A DNA stretch of 64,000 nt from Alcaligenes faecalis (GCF_041521385.1 NZ_CP168006.1:1565464-1629463), one strand, 5' to 3'. Shown: positions 53,910 to 62,951, counted from the stretch's first letter. Numbers and translations: made by a program. The notes: generated by a model not told the origin, from the sequence alone.

Positions 53910-54234
53910 AAATCTCCGTCGCGAATTAAAAGGGCCTCTGAGAGGGACTAAGCCCCATCGCTGGACGAGATATATTAATGCCCAAAGGCCTGAACCCGGT
54001 ACTGCGCCGGATTCAGGCCTTTTAGCTTGAATCCGATGCGTTAATATTTGTAACAACCAATGAACTGGCCAATGTCCTTCTACAACTGTTCAATCCTGTC
54101 GTAGCGACATAAATAAAAGCATTCGGCCCAGAGCGTGACGAGCCAATACTCCATGGCCGTCTTATCCACGCAGTAAAACCAGTGGCGTTATGCCCTCTAC
54201 ACCGACTTTCTCATCACAGATTCATTGAAAGTGA
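53910..54234. other. 325-bp intergenic region between gltX and yaeQ
   Basis: Contains a small hairpin (cctc/gagg near 53934-53944), the long hairpin at 53984-54022, and otherwise non-coding sequence with no recognisable feature up to the end of the convergent yaeQ gene. Confidence 0.5.
53984..54022 (+). terminator. Hairpin terminator downstream of gltX
   Basis: Arms aaaggcctgaa (53984-53994) and ttcaggccttt (54012-54022), with inner ccgg/ccgg pairing, followed by a further T and agctt. Position and stem fit termination of gltX and perhaps of the converging yaeQ gene. Confidence 0.65.
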
Positions 54235-54783
54235 TCAAACAGGCGCGTTCAGGTGGCTGACTTCGATAGTAGCTTCGCCTTTATCGCTACTGGCCCAGAC
54301 CGTACCGTCCTGAACATTCAGATTGATGGTCATACCACGCTCGGCCAGGGCGGCTAAAGCGTCGGTACCAGCAGCATCCAGCGCATAGACCTGTATATTG
54401 CGAGCGCGGCTGATCTTGTCCTTGATACCACTCCACCAGACGGATACGTTGCGGCCATAGGCCAGCACCGTCACCTTGTCAGCACGGCCACTGGCCTTGA
54501 TCAGACGTCTATCGTCCGGCAAGCCCACTTCCAGCCAATGCAGCAAATTGCCGCCCAGATCATGTTCCCACAGAGCAGGCTCGTCCGAGTCGCTTAAACC
54601 ACGCGAGAAGCTCAGGGCTTCCTCCGCTTGCGCATACAAACCGTAAGCCAGCAAACGCACCATCAGACGCTCTTCGGTCTCGGAGGGGTGACGGGCCAGC
54701 GTCAGTGTATGACTGCCGTAGTAGGCCCGGTCGTTATCGGCCACATTAAGTTCAGCTTTATAAATCGTTGCGCGCAGAGCCAT
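54235..54783 (-). CDS. yaeQ: YaeQ family protein
   Basis: A 182-residue protein from ATG 54783. It matches YaeQ throughout: MALRATIYKAELNVADNDR, YYGSHTLTLARHPSETEERLMVRLLAYGLYA, EPALWEHDLGGNLLHWLEVGLPDDRRLIKASGRAD and VYALDAAGT. The structure known for the family is a variant of the PD-(D/E)XK nuclease fold. Enterobacterial YaeQ was once linked to suppression of rfaH loss; the molecular role is unclear. It lies downstream of a lipoprotein gene, separated by a good terminator. Confidence 0.93.
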   Translation of the reverse strand: MALRATIYKAELNVADNDRAYYGSHTLTLARHPSETEERLMVRLLAYGLYAQAEEALSFSRGLSDSDEPALWEHDLGGNLLHWLEVGLPDDRRLIKASGRADKVTVLAYGRNVSVWWSGIKDKISRARNIQVYALDAAGTDALAALAERGMTINLNVQDGTVWASSDKGEATIEVSHLNAPV

Positions 54784-54807
54784 GGAGCGTCCAGCAAAAG
54801 AAACAGA

Positions 54808-54837
54808 CAAAAAACTGGCCGCCCCCAGGACGGCCAG
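54808..54837 (-). terminator. Terminator of the 54860-55372 lipoprotein gene
   Basis: Arms ctggccg (54815-54821) and cggccag (54831-54837) with a 9-base loop; on the minus strand the stem is followed by six T and gtctg. It lies 23 bp past the lipoprotein stop. Confidence 0.85.
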
Positions 54838-54859
54838 GAATCATTCAAACCAGAAGCAG

Positions 54860-55372
54860 TCAGAACGGCAGGCGGTAGCCAGGCGACATTCTGGTCAAGC
54901 GATAGGTGGTACCACTTTGGTCACGCAGCACCAGATTGCGGGCTGTCAGACGGACGATGTTGTAGTGATTTTCGTAAATCGGGTCGCCCGGTTCGGTGGT
55001 CACCCCATTGGATTCTTGTGTGTGGATTTGCAAGTCATTGCCCTTGCGAACCCAGCAACCGCTTTCGTTCAAACCTTGCGACGGTTTGTTAGGGCGCTTG
55101 ACCTGCTCGGTGTAAGCCATGGAACCATCAGCCTGCAAGGTAAACAAGGTACGCAGCTCGCCCACCACACCTTTTTGGCGGTGCTTGCTTAACCAGTTAC
55201 CCGCCAGTTGATCTCCAGCCGCAGCGGGCTGACATGCAGGATGGACGGGCTTGGCAGCAGCAGCTTGTGCAGCAGGCTCAGGAGCCGGTGCCTTGACCGC
55301 GCAGGCGCTCAAAAAAACAGTCGCCAGCACAGCAACCCAGGAAGTGCGTCGCAAGATATTCGCCTTCGTCAT
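54860..55372 (-). CDS. Putative lipoprotein of unknown function
   Basis: A 170-residue protein with a lipoprotein signal (about 1-24, hydrophobic WVAVLATVF, lipobox LSAC), an Ala/Pro-rich linker (25-50), and a compact beta-rich domain (about 52-170: NWLSKHRQKGVVGELRTLFTLQADGSMAYTEQV, ENHYNIVRLTARNLVLRD). The pattern of short strands with Thr/Leu/Asp suggests a small beta-barrel or lipocalin-like fold, but I do not recognise a family. It has its own terminator and no evident partner. Confidence 0.72.
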   Translation of the reverse strand: MTKANILRRTSWVAVLATVFLSACAVKAPAPEPAAQAAAAKPVHPACQPAAAGDQLAGNWLSKHRQKGVVGELRTLFTLQADGSMAYTEQVKRPNKPSQGLNESGCWVRKGNDLQIHTQESNGVTTEPGDPIYENHYNIVRLTARNLVLRDQSGTTYRLTRMSPGYRLPF

Positions 55373-55471
55373 AAAACCCCGTCTTTCATGCTTTTATACC
55401 GACCCACCACAGGCCGGCGAATCCTGATTATTCTACCTGAAGGCGCTTGTATTACCCCATAACAAGATGCT

Positions 55472-55930
55472 TCAAAGTGGCAAGGGCAGACGGGTCACAT
55501 TCTTGATCTCACGCATGGCCACAATCGTACGGGTTTGACGCACGCCCGGCATATTGAACAAGAAGCGGTGCAGGAAATCGTCGTAGGACTCGGCACTGGG
55601 CACCATGATCTTGAGCAGAAAATCCGCATCACCGGTCACAGCGTGGCACTCCAGAATCTCAGGTGCATCGCGCACGGCACGGATAAAGTTATCAACAATT
55701 TCACCCGAATGGCGGTCCAGACTGATCTGGGTAAACATGCAGCTTTGCAGGCCCACCTGACGGCGATCCACGCGCGCATAATAGCCTTGGATGACCTTGT
55801 TTTTTTCCAGGTTTTTGATGCGCCGCCAGACGGGCGCGGTGGACAAACCCACCTGCTCGGAAACCTGCTGAGCCGAGGCTCGACCATCCAACTGCAAAGC
55901 ATCCAAGATTTTTAAGTCAGTTTTATCCAT
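55472..55930 (-). CDS. Lrp/AsnC-family regulator, divergent from indolepyruvate oxidoreductase
   Basis: A 152-residue Lrp/AsnC regulator starting at ATG 55930. The helix-turn-helix is in LKILDALQLDGRASAQQVSEQVGLSTAPVWRRIKNLE (about 5-41), and the RAM effector domain follows (about 65-145, ILECHAVTGDADFLLKIMV). Lrp-type proteins sense amino acids. It diverges from the fused indolepyruvate oxidoreductase gene, a pairing consistent with control by aromatic amino acids or their oxo-acids. A frame extending to 56062 would overlap the next gene and is rejected. Confidence 0.92.
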   Translation of the reverse strand: MDKTDLKILDALQLDGRASAQQVSEQVGLSTAPVWRRIKNLEKNKVIQGYYARVDRRQVGLQSCMFTQISLDRHSGEIVDNFIRAVRDAPEILECHAVTGDADFLLKIMVPSAESYDDFLHRFLFNMPGVRQTRTIVAMREIKNVTRLPLPL

Positions 55931-55944
55931 ATTTAAACATTTAC

Positions 55945-55958
55945 GAAATGAATATTTC
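55945..55958. promoter_or_regulatory. Lrp-type operator candidate
   Basis: A short palindrome gaaat-gaat-atttc lies 15 bp from the lrp start in the 112-bp divergent region, in an AT-rich context typical of Lrp sites. Confidence 0.45.
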
Positions 55959-56042
55959 AAAGAATAGGGAATACACGCAACTATAACGCAAAAAAAAGCG
56001 AGGGCAGACTCTCTATCATGATCTCTATCTGGAGGTTTCATC

Positions 56043-59000
56043 ATGACGCAGTCCGTCGACACTCAATACAAGCTAAGCGACAACCTGACCGCACAATCAG
56101 GACGCATCTTTTTAACGGGCACACAGGCCCTGGTGCGCATGTTGCTGACCCAGGCGCGCCTGGATAAAGAACACGGTTTGAACACCGCCGGTTTTGTCTC
56201 CGGCTACCGTGGTTCGCCACTGGGTGGCGTGGACATGATCATGTGGAAGGCCCAGAAGCATCTGGATCAAGCCAAGGTCCGTTTCCAACCGGCTATTAAC
56301 GAAGATCTGGCGGCCTCCATGATCATGGGCACCCAGCAGGCCGGCGAGCGCGCCGACCGTACCGTCGATGGCGTGTTCTCCATGTGGTATGGCAAGGGTC
56401 CCGGAGTAGACCGTGCGGGCGATGCCTTGCACCACGGTCACGCTGCTGGAGCCTCCCAGCACGGTGGCGTCCTGATGATTGTGGGTGATGACCACGTAGC
56501 CTCGTCTTCGTCCATCCCCCACGCCAGCGAACAATCCCTGATCGCCTGGGGCATCCCGGTGGTCAACCCCAGCTCTGTTGAAGAATACGAACGCTTTGGT
56601 ATCTGGGCCTGGGCCTTATCGCGCTACTCCGGTTCCTGGGTAGCCTTCAAAGCCATTACCGAAACCGTGGAAAGCGGCCGCTCTTTCGAGATTGCCCCTC
56701 TGGATGATCTGGCCCCAGCCTTGGCCGACAAACAAGGCGGCAAACACCCCTACGATCCCAGCAAATTCCTGACGCCTTCCATGGAGGGCACCTTGGATGC
56801 CCGTCTGGATAGCGTGCGCGAATTTGCCCATAAATACAGTCTGGATCGTGTGCTGGAAGCAGCGCCCCAGGCACGTATCGGTATTGTGTCCACCGGCAAA
56901 GCCACACTGGACACCCTGGACGCACTGCAACAGCTCAGCAGCCTGAAGGATCTGCCCGCCATTCGCCATCTGAAAATCGGGTTGAGCTGGCCTGTGAATC
57001 CGCAATCGCTGAACGATTTTATTGAAGGCCTGGACCACGTTCTGGTCATTGAGGAAAAGGGCCCGATCATTGAAGATCAGTTAAAGAACCTGCTCTTTAA
57101 CCGTGCCCAACGCCCCACGGTGTCGGGCAAGCGCGATATTGAAAATGAAGTACTGATTCCTGCCGATGGTCAGCTCAGCCCTGCCCGCGTGGCCGTGGGT
57201 CTGCGTCGCTGGCTGGGCCATCACACCAATGTGCAATTGCCTGCCTGTACGGTGCAAAACCTAACTCCGATTGATACCAATGGGCTGACGCGTCGCCCCT
57301 ACTTCTGTTCAGGCTGTCCGCACAATACCTCCACCAAAGTGCCCGAAGGCAGTCAGGCCATGGCCGGTGTGGGTTGTCACTACATGGCGACCTGGATGGA
57401 CCGCAAAACCCGTGGTCTGACTCAAATGGGTGGCGAAGGCACGGACTGGGTGGGTCTGTCGCCCTTTATCCAGACGGGCCACATGTTCCAGAACATGGGT
57501 GAAGGCACGTACTTTCACTCCGGCTATCTGGCAATTCGTCAGGCTATTGCCGCGAATGCCAACATCACCTACAAAATTCTGTTCAACGATGCGGTTGCCA
57601 TGACCGGCGGTCAGCCCGTTGACGGCCCGATCTCCGTACCCCGCATTTGCCAGCAAACCATTGGTGAAGGGGCGCGTCGTGTGGTCATCACCACCGACGA
57701 GCCAGAACGCTATCGCGGTGTCAGCCTGCCTGCCGGTATAGACGTTCATCACCGTCGCGAGCTGGATCGTCTGCAACGTGAACTGCGCGAGATCCCTGGC
57801 GTCACCATTTTGATTCACGACCAGACCTGTGCGGCTGAAAAGCGCCGTCGTCGTAAAAAGAACGAGTACCCCGATCCTGCCCGCCGCCTCTTTATTAACA
57901 AGGCCGTCTGCGAGGGCTGTGGGGATTGCGGGGTGCAATCGAATTGCCTGTCTTTGGTGCCTGCTGAAACGCCCGAAGGCCGCAAGCGCCAGATTGACCA
58001 GTCCAGCTGTAATAAAGACTACTCCTGCGTGGACGGTTTCTGCCCCAGCTTTGTGTCGGTAATGGGCGGTGCGCTGCGCCGTGGCGATCAAAACGGTCAG
58101 GCCGATATGAAGGCCCAGTTGCTGGCCAAGCTGGACACACTGCCACAACCTGTCATTCAAGCCAAGGACTGCAATGTGATTGTGGCCGGTGTGGGTGGTA
58201 CCGGCGTGATCACTATTGGTGCGGTGCTCTCCATGGCGGTACACCTGGAAGGTCGCTCCAGCTCCGTACTGGACATGACCGGTCTGGCACAAAAAGGCGG
58301 CACCGTCATCAGCCACATTCGCCTGTCTGCCAATAAAGAAAACACGGGTGCCGTGCGTGTTGATCCCGGCCAAGCCGACCTGGCAATCTTGTGCGACGTG
58401 GTGGCAGCCGCTCACCCCAATGCCCTTTCCTGCCTGCGCCCTGGCCATACTCACGCCATCATCAACGAATATCTGGCTCCCACAGCCGAGTTCACCCGCA
58501 ACCCGGATGCCCCTCTGGATGCACAGCACTTGTTGAGCCAACTGAAGACCACCGCTGGTGAAAACCAGGTGCGTTCTTTCAATGCTCACCAGGCAGCCAC
58601 CCTGCTGTTCGGAGACAGTCTGCTGTCCAATATGCTCTTGATGGGCATGGCTTGGCAGCAAGGTTCCATGCCCGTTAGCAGCACGGCGGTTGAACAAGCC
58701 ATCCGTCTGAATGGTGTAGCTATTCAAGCCAACCTGGATGCCTTCCACTTGGGTCGCGTGCTGGCTCACGATGAAAAAGCACTGGCCAGCCTCTTGGCTC
58801 CAGCCGCTCAAGTGGTGACCTTGCAGCGTCGCGAAACACTGGAACAAATCATGCAGCGTTGCACCAGCAGCCTGGAGCAATACCAGAACGCCGCGTATGC
58901 CCAACGCTTCACCAACACCATCAATGCACTGCGTGACGCCGAGCAAACACTGCGTCCGGGTCAGCGTCCTGTCTTGACTGAAAAAGCGGCTCGCAGCTTG

Positions 59001-59501
59001 TACAAGCTGATGGCCTACAAAGATGAGTACGAAGTGGCTCGCCTGTTCAGCTCGCCCGCTTTCCGCCAGGATCTGGAACAGCAATTTGAAGGTGACTTCT
59101 CCTTGCGCTTTCACTTCGCCCCGCCTTTGCTGGCACGCCGTGACCCGGCGACAGGCCGCCCACGCAAGATCACCTTGGGACCACGCACAGCCACTTTGCT
59201 GCGCTGGATGGCCAAAGGCAAGGGTCTACGCAACACCCCACTAGATCCCTTTGGCTACACCCATGAGCGTCGTATGGAGCGTCGCTTCTGGCGTGAATAC
59301 CAGAGCCTGCTCAACAGCTTGAGCAAGAATCTGGATCAGGCCAACTACGCCACGGCATTGGAACTGGCCGAGCTGCCCCAACAATTGCGCGGCTTCGGCC
59401 CCGTAAAAATGGAATCGGCCAAGCAATACGAAGCCCGGTTTGCAGAGTTGACGCAGCAATTGAAAAACACAGGCCTGACAATTCAGGCAATTCCCGCCTA
59501 A
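56043..59501 (+). CDS. Indolepyruvate ferredoxin oxidoreductase, fused alpha-beta type
   Basis: A 1152-residue fused 2-oxoacid:ferredoxin oxidoreductase that decarboxylates arylpyruvates (from Trp, Phe, Tyr) to aryl-acetyl-CoA, using TPP and Fe-S clusters. Order: pyrimidine-binding/transketolase-like part (FVSGYRGSPLGGVDM near 46-60; GDDHVASSSSIPH), TPP part (FCSGCPHNTSTKVPEGS near 421; GGEGTDWVGLSPF), a ferredoxin-like Cys cluster (CEGCGDCGVQSNC near 620 and CNKDYSCVDGFCP), and the gamma domain (VAGVGGTGVITIGAVLSMA near 713). Length equals the usual fused form. ATG 56043 has GGAGGT seven bases upstream. Divergent from lrp; strong terminator after. Confidence 0.94.
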   Translation: MTQSVDTQYKLSDNLTAQSGRIFLTGTQALVRMLLTQARLDKEHGLNTAGFVSGYRGSPLGGVDMIMWKAQKHLDQAKVRFQPAINEDLAASMIMGTQQAGERADRTVDGVFSMWYGKGPGVDRAGDALHHGHAAGASQHGGVLMIVGDDHVASSSSIPHASEQSLIAWGIPVVNPSSVEEYERFGIWAWALSRYSGSWVAFKAITETVESGRSFEIAPLDDLAPALADKQGGKHPYDPSKFLTPSMEGTLDARLDSVREFAHKYSLDRVLEAAPQARIGIVSTGKATLDTLDALQQLSSLKDLPAIRHLKIGLSWPVNPQSLNDFIEGLDHVLVIEEKGPIIEDQLKNLLFNRAQRPTVSGKRDIENEVLIPADGQLSPARVAVGLRRWLGHHTNVQLPACTVQNLTPIDTNGLTRRPYFCSGCPHNTSTKVPEGSQAMAGVGCHYMATWMDRKTRGLTQMGGEGTDWVGLSPFIQTGHMFQNMGEGTYFHSGYLAIRQAIAANANITYKILFNDAVAMTGGQPVDGPISVPRICQQTIGEGARRVVITTDEPERYRGVSLPAGIDVHHRRELDRLQRELREIPGVTILIHDQTCAAEKRRRRKKNEYPDPARRLFINKAVCEGCGDCGVQSNCLSLVPAETPEGRKRQIDQSSCNKDYSCVDGFCPSFVSVMGGALRRGDQNGQADMKAQLLAKLDTLPQPVIQAKDCNVIVAGVGGTGVITIGAVLSMAVHLEGRSSSVLDMTGLAQKGGTVISHIRLSANKENTGAVRVDPGQADLAILCDVVAAAHPNALSCLRPGHTHAIINEYLAPTAEFTRNPDAPLDAQHLLSQLKTTAGENQVRSFNAHQAATLLFGDSLLSNMLLMGMAWQQGSMPVSSTAVEQAIRLNGVAIQANLDAFHLGRVLAHDEKALASLLAPAAQVVTLQRRETLEQIMQRCTSSLEQYQNAAYAQRFTNTINALRDAEQTLRPGQRPVLTEKAARSLYKLMAYKDEYEVARLFSSPAFRQDLEQQFEGDFSLRFHFAPPLLARRDPATGRPRKITLGPRTATLLRWMAKGKGLRNTPLDPFGYTHERRMERRFWREYQSLLNSLSKNLDQANYATALELAELPQQLRGFGPVKMESAKQYEARFAELTQQLKNTGLTIQAIPA

Positions 59502-59536
59502 GTCTTACCTCTCCAGAAGGATTAACCTGCCCTTTC

Positions 59537-59563
59537 AGCCCTGCTTATGCAGGGCTTTTTTTT
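59537..59563 (+). terminator. Rho-independent terminator of the oxidoreductase gene
   Basis: Arms agccctgc and gcagggct around a ttat loop, followed by an uninterrupted T-run, 36 bp after the stop. Confidence 0.93.
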
Positions 59564-59805
59564 AAGCTTGAACACACACTAAAAACCGCAGCTCAATCAT
59601 GAACCACACCTCGTTTTCAAACTTATTTGCCACGCTTAATAGGGATTTTCAAGTCGCAAAAGCCCCGTACCTCTAGACGAGAATGCGTCAAGAATCAGGG
59701 ACTTACTTACGGCCACGAATGGGTTTCCCGTCTACAGAACGCAACTTATTGGAGACAGCAGGCGGGGCTTAACAAAGCCATATGCCTGTGCTACATGATT
59801 ATTAC

Positions 59806-59833
59806 TTGACTGTGTAGGGGCTTGCGTTAGACT
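59806..59833 (+). promoter_or_regulatory. Sigma-70 promoter candidate for the H1-like gene
   Basis: TTGACT (59806-59811) and TAGACT (59828-59833) are spaced by 16 bases, giving a leader of about 115 nt before ATG 59955. Confidence 0.5.
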
Positions 59834-59954
59834 GCTAAGCTTATAAGGTATTGACCTTAGACGCCTGCGTCATTTGAAAAAGGCCATTGCAGTTTTCCAG
59901 GCCAGGTCAAATGGGTGTGGACAAACTAAAGACTTGTTCTCAAGGAGCATGATC

Positions 59955-60752
59955 ATGGCAACAGCCAAGAAAGGCGCAGCAAAAGCAGCAAACACCAAAA
60001 CCCCTAGCCCCAAGAAAGCAACGCCAGCCAAAGCACCAGTAAAAGCTTCCGCTACCAAGACCAGTCCCAGCAGCAAACCCGCTGCCAAAAAGTCCCCCTC
60101 TAAAACCACGGCTACCAAGACCAGCAAGGCTGCTGTAAAAGCGCCTGCCAAGTCCGCGACCAGCGCACCCGCCAAGAAAACGGTTGCGAAAAAAGCGGCA
60201 GTGAAAAAAACGGCTCAGACAAAGAGCACGACGATCAAAACCACCGCGACCAAGGCTGCCGCCGTCAAGACCGTAGCTAAAAAAGCAGCAGCTAAAAAAA
60301 CAATCGCTAAAAAAGCGGTGGCCAAGAAAGTCGTGGCCAAAAAGGCCGTCGCTAAAAAGGCAGGCACTAAACCTGCTGCCACCGCTGCTGCAAAAAAAAC
60401 GGCCAGCACCAAGGCAAGCAAGCCTGTGGCCAAAAAAGCCACTCCCAACAAAGCGGCAGCGAAACCTGCCACTAAAACCGGCACCAAGGCAGTTGTAAAG
60501 ACCGCGGCCAAGAAAGCCAGTCCTGCTGCCAGTGCCAAGAAACCCGTAGTTCCAAAGAAGAAAGAAGTTAAATCCGTGACCGCAGAAACCAAAACCTCAA
60601 AGACCAGCACCACACCTAAAACTACCGCTAAGGTAGGGAATAAAACCGCAGCTCGCAAAGCGAGCAAAACGGCAGCATCGCCTGCCGAGCCGCTGCGCGA
60701 CGACATCAACCCCGCCGGCTCCTGGCCCTTCCCAACCGGCAAGCGTCCTTAA
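59955..60752 (+). CDS. Histone H1-like lysine/alanine-rich DNA-binding protein
   Basis: A 265-residue, extremely basic, low-complexity protein made of Lys, Ala, Thr, Pro and Ser with degenerate AKKA/VAKK pentad-like repeats, as in the eukaryotic H1 tail and in Bordetella BpH1-type proteins. Such proteins bind and compact DNA non-specifically. The C-terminus switches to an ordered-looking DDINPAGSWPFPTGKRP, a tail I recall as common in Alcaligenaceae/Burkholderiales homologues. ATG 59955 is chosen because AAGGAG ends 7 bases before it; ATG 59949 is too close. The repeats make length variation between strains likely. Confidence 0.88.
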   Translation: MATAKKGAAKAANTKTPSPKKATPAKAPVKASATKTSPSSKPAAKKSPSKTTATKTSKAAVKAPAKSATSAPAKKTVAKKAAVKKTAQTKSTTIKTTATKAAAVKTVAKKAAAKKTIAKKAVAKKVVAKKAVAKKAGTKPAATAAAKKTASTKASKPVAKKATPNKAAAKPATKTGTKAVVKTAAKKASPAASAKKPVVPKKKEVKSVTAETKTSKTSTTPKTTAKVGNKTAARKASKTAASPAEPLRDDINPAGSWPFPTGKRP

Positions 60753-60779
60753 TCACACACTGCCTTCATATTTTTCCTC

Positions 60780-60812
60780 AAAGAGCCACCCTGGTCAGGG
60801 TGGCTCTTTGGT
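60780..60812 (+). terminator. Terminator of the H1-like gene
   Basis: Perfect thirteen-base arms (aaagagccaccct and agggtggctcttt) with a ggtc loop, 28 bp after the stop. Confidence 0.88.
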
Positions 60813-60866
60813 TTGTAGCACTTGCATGCGACAATTCCTTCTCCCATCAATTCATACCAAGCAACT

Positions 60867-61430
60867 ATGTTCAGTGAAGTCGCCCTCTTCCTAATCCATA
60901 TTGTTCTGTCGCTGCTGGGCACGATTTTGCTACTGCGTGCCTGGGTTTATGCGCTCAGAATTCATCCCTTCAACCCTTATTCACAAGCCATGTTCAAAGT
61001 CACGGACTGGCTGGTCATGCCTTTGCGACGCGTGGTCAAAAGCGGCAACCGTTGGGACTGGACCTCCTTGGTCGCAGCCTGGCTAAGTGCATTGGTCTAC
61101 CTGGTCCTCAGTGCCATGGTGCTGACCGGCTCCATGTCCATGCTCTCGAACTTCCCCATGTTCTTGCTGGCCGCCGTCTTTACCTTGCTGCGCTGGGCCT
61201 TAAGCCTGATCTTCTGGGTTGTGCTGCTGCAGGCCCTGCTATCCTGGATTCAGCCACAATCACCCAGCATGCCTTTGCTGCGCTCAATTACCGCCCCCTT
61301 GCTGGACCCGATACGCCGTGTCCTGCCCGACTTGGGTGGCCTGGATCTGTCGCCGCTGGTCGTCTTGCTGCTGACCCAAGTGCTTAATATGGTTATCACA
61401 CGCACGGCTTTCAGCCTGGTGCCAATCTAA
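60867..61430 (+). CDS. YggT family membrane protein
   Basis: A 187-residue inner-membrane protein from ATG 60867. It has the two YggT repeats: the first near residues 10-60 (LLRAWVYALRIHPFNPYSQAMFKVTDWLVMPLRRVV), the second near 110-185 (LLQALLSWIQPQSPSMPLLRSITAPLLDPIRRVLPDLGGLDLSPLVVLLL), each with a hydrophobic helix, a proline-rich turn and a positively charged loop. YggT proteins occur widely and are tied to envelope or osmotic functions, but the mechanism is not defined. No operon partner is seen; a hairpin terminator follows. Confidence 0.9.
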   Translation: MFSEVALFLIHIVLSLLGTILLLRAWVYALRIHPFNPYSQAMFKVTDWLVMPLRRVVKSGNRWDWTSLVAAWLSALVYLVLSAMVLTGSMSMLSNFPMFLLAAVFTLLRWALSLIFWVVLLQALLSWIQPQSPSMPLLRSITAPLLDPIRRVLPDLGGLDLSPLVVLLLTQVLNMVITRTAFSLVPI

Positions 61431-61451
61431 GCACTGCGCGCTGGAAACTTG

Positions 61452-61478
61452 AAAAACCTGGGCTATGCTCAGGTTTTT
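61452..61478 (+). terminator. Terminator of the YggT gene
   Basis: Arms aaaaacctg and caggttttt with an inner gc/gc pair, ending in a T-run, 21 bp after the stop. The following 250 bp to the glycosylase gene contain nothing recognisable. Confidence 0.85.
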
Positions 61479-61726
61479 TACTTTGATGCATCGCTATGCT
61501 TGATCTTTGCCTACTTGCTGAACCGCATTAAAGTCATCCTCAAGAATACGCAACCCGCAGCCATATTCAAGCAAACAAACTCATTCTGAATTAGGCTGAT
61601 CTGATCTCCTCCCAAGTCTGGAAAAAAACCTTCCTTTCCTGCCCTGAATTCAAGAGCAAGAATCAGGGTGTCTTGGCCAAAAGCGGACCTTATACTGGCC
61701 TCATCACCCATCAGCAGGCCACAGCC

Positions 61727-62951
61727 ATGACTCGTCTTCCACCAAAATCGGACTCAGACCGCCGCTACCGCGAGGCCGAACAATTTCTGGCCGCACTGGA
61801 CCCAGACTGGCAAGCCTTGGTCACCCATGTAGGTCCTTGCATCCATCAGCCGCGCCCCGAGCGCGACCCCTACGAGGCCCTGATCCGCTCGGTGGTGTAT
61901 CAACAATTGCACACCCGTGCGGCTGAACGCATTCTGCAACGCCTGATTGATATTTATCCACATGGCCACTGCCCAACACCTGAAGAAGTGCTGGCCACTC
62001 CCTATGAAACCCTGCGCGCATGTGGTTTGTCCGGTGCCAAGGCCAATAGCATTGTGGGACTGGCTCAAGCAAGTTTGGAGGGCGTTATTCCCGATCAGGC
62101 CACCGCTTTGCAAATGCCTGATGAAGATCTGATCAAGCAGTTGACCACACTACGCGGCATAGGCCGCTGGACGGTGGAAATGATGATGATGTACACGCTG
62201 GAGCATGAGGATATTCTGCCCGCAGACGACTTCGGGGTGCGTGAGGGCTATCGTCATTTGAAGCGTTTGGACAAGGCCCCCTCCGCCCGCGCCTTGCGTG
62301 ACATCGGCCAGGCTTGGGCACCCTATCGCAGTGTGGCTTCCTGGTACTTGTGGCGCATGCCCAAACACACACCAGCGTCAGAGCCTACCCCAAACAAGCT
62401 ACATCGCAGTCAACGCCCACAGGCCAAATCACCTCGCCAACAAGGCCCAGGCAACCCAATTCGTTTTGTAATTACCCAATCCAGCTTGGGCGCACTGATG
62501 GTCGCAGAAAGTGAGCGCGGGATTTGTGCCATTTCTTTAGGCGATGATCCCAAAGTCTTGCTGGAACAGTTGCAGGATCGTTTCAAAGGAAGCGAACTGA
62601 TGGGTGCAGATTCACCATTCAAGCAGCGGGTTGCTCAAGTACTGGCCATGGTAGAAGAGCCAAACCAAAAGTTAGCCCTACCCCTGGACATTCAAGGCAC
62701 CGCCTTTCAAACAGCGGGTCTGGGAGTTTTTGCGTCATATCCCGGCAGGCCAGACGCTGAGCTATACCGAGATTGCCGAGCGCCTGGGCATGCCCAAGGG
62801 CGCCCGTGCAGTCGCACGAGCCTGCGCCAGCAATACTCTGGCCATTGCCATCCCCTGCCATCGCGTCTTGCGACAAAGCGGTGACCTAGCGGGCTACCGC
62901 TGGGGGCTGGAGCGCAAGAAAACCTTGTTGGAGCGAGAACACGCGCAATAA
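61727..62951 (+). pseudogene. alkA-ogt fusion (DNA glycosylase + O6-methylguanine methyltransferase) interrupted by a frameshift
   Basis: The first part (61727-62360, about 210 residues) is a HhH-GPD glycosylase: LRACGLSGAKANSIVGLA, TTLRGIGRWTVEMMMMYTL and ILPADDFGVREGYRHL with the catalytic Asp, as in AlkA. A basic linker leads into the N-lobe of a methylated-DNA methyltransferase (IRFVITQSSLGALMVAESERGICAISLG). At 62709-62711 an AAA replaces what should be AA: removing one A joins GTAFQ to QRVWEFLRHIPAG and continues in the other frame to 62951 through the active site AIPCHRVL and GYRWGLERKKTLLE. As read, the frame ends early at 62884 without the catalytic Cys. It could be a true mutation or a base-call error. 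The intact protein would reverse alkylation damage by two routes. Confidence 0.85.

Larger units (their letters stand above)
59502..59954. other. 453-bp region between oxidoreductase and H1-like gene with nested inverted repeats
   Basis: Holds the oxidoreductase terminator, a promoter candidate (59806-59833) and, at 59660-59770, outer arms aagccccg/cggggctt with inner arms tagacg/cgtcta. This could fold into a structured RNA of about 110 nt, but no known RNA family is recognised. A 60-codon frame inside is not convincing. Confidence 0.45.

Noticed and set aside
57309..59114. 601-codon open frame antisense to the indolepyruvate oxidoreductase gene
   Set aside because: Mirror image of the coding frame's codon bias; no recognisable motif and no ribosome-binding site.
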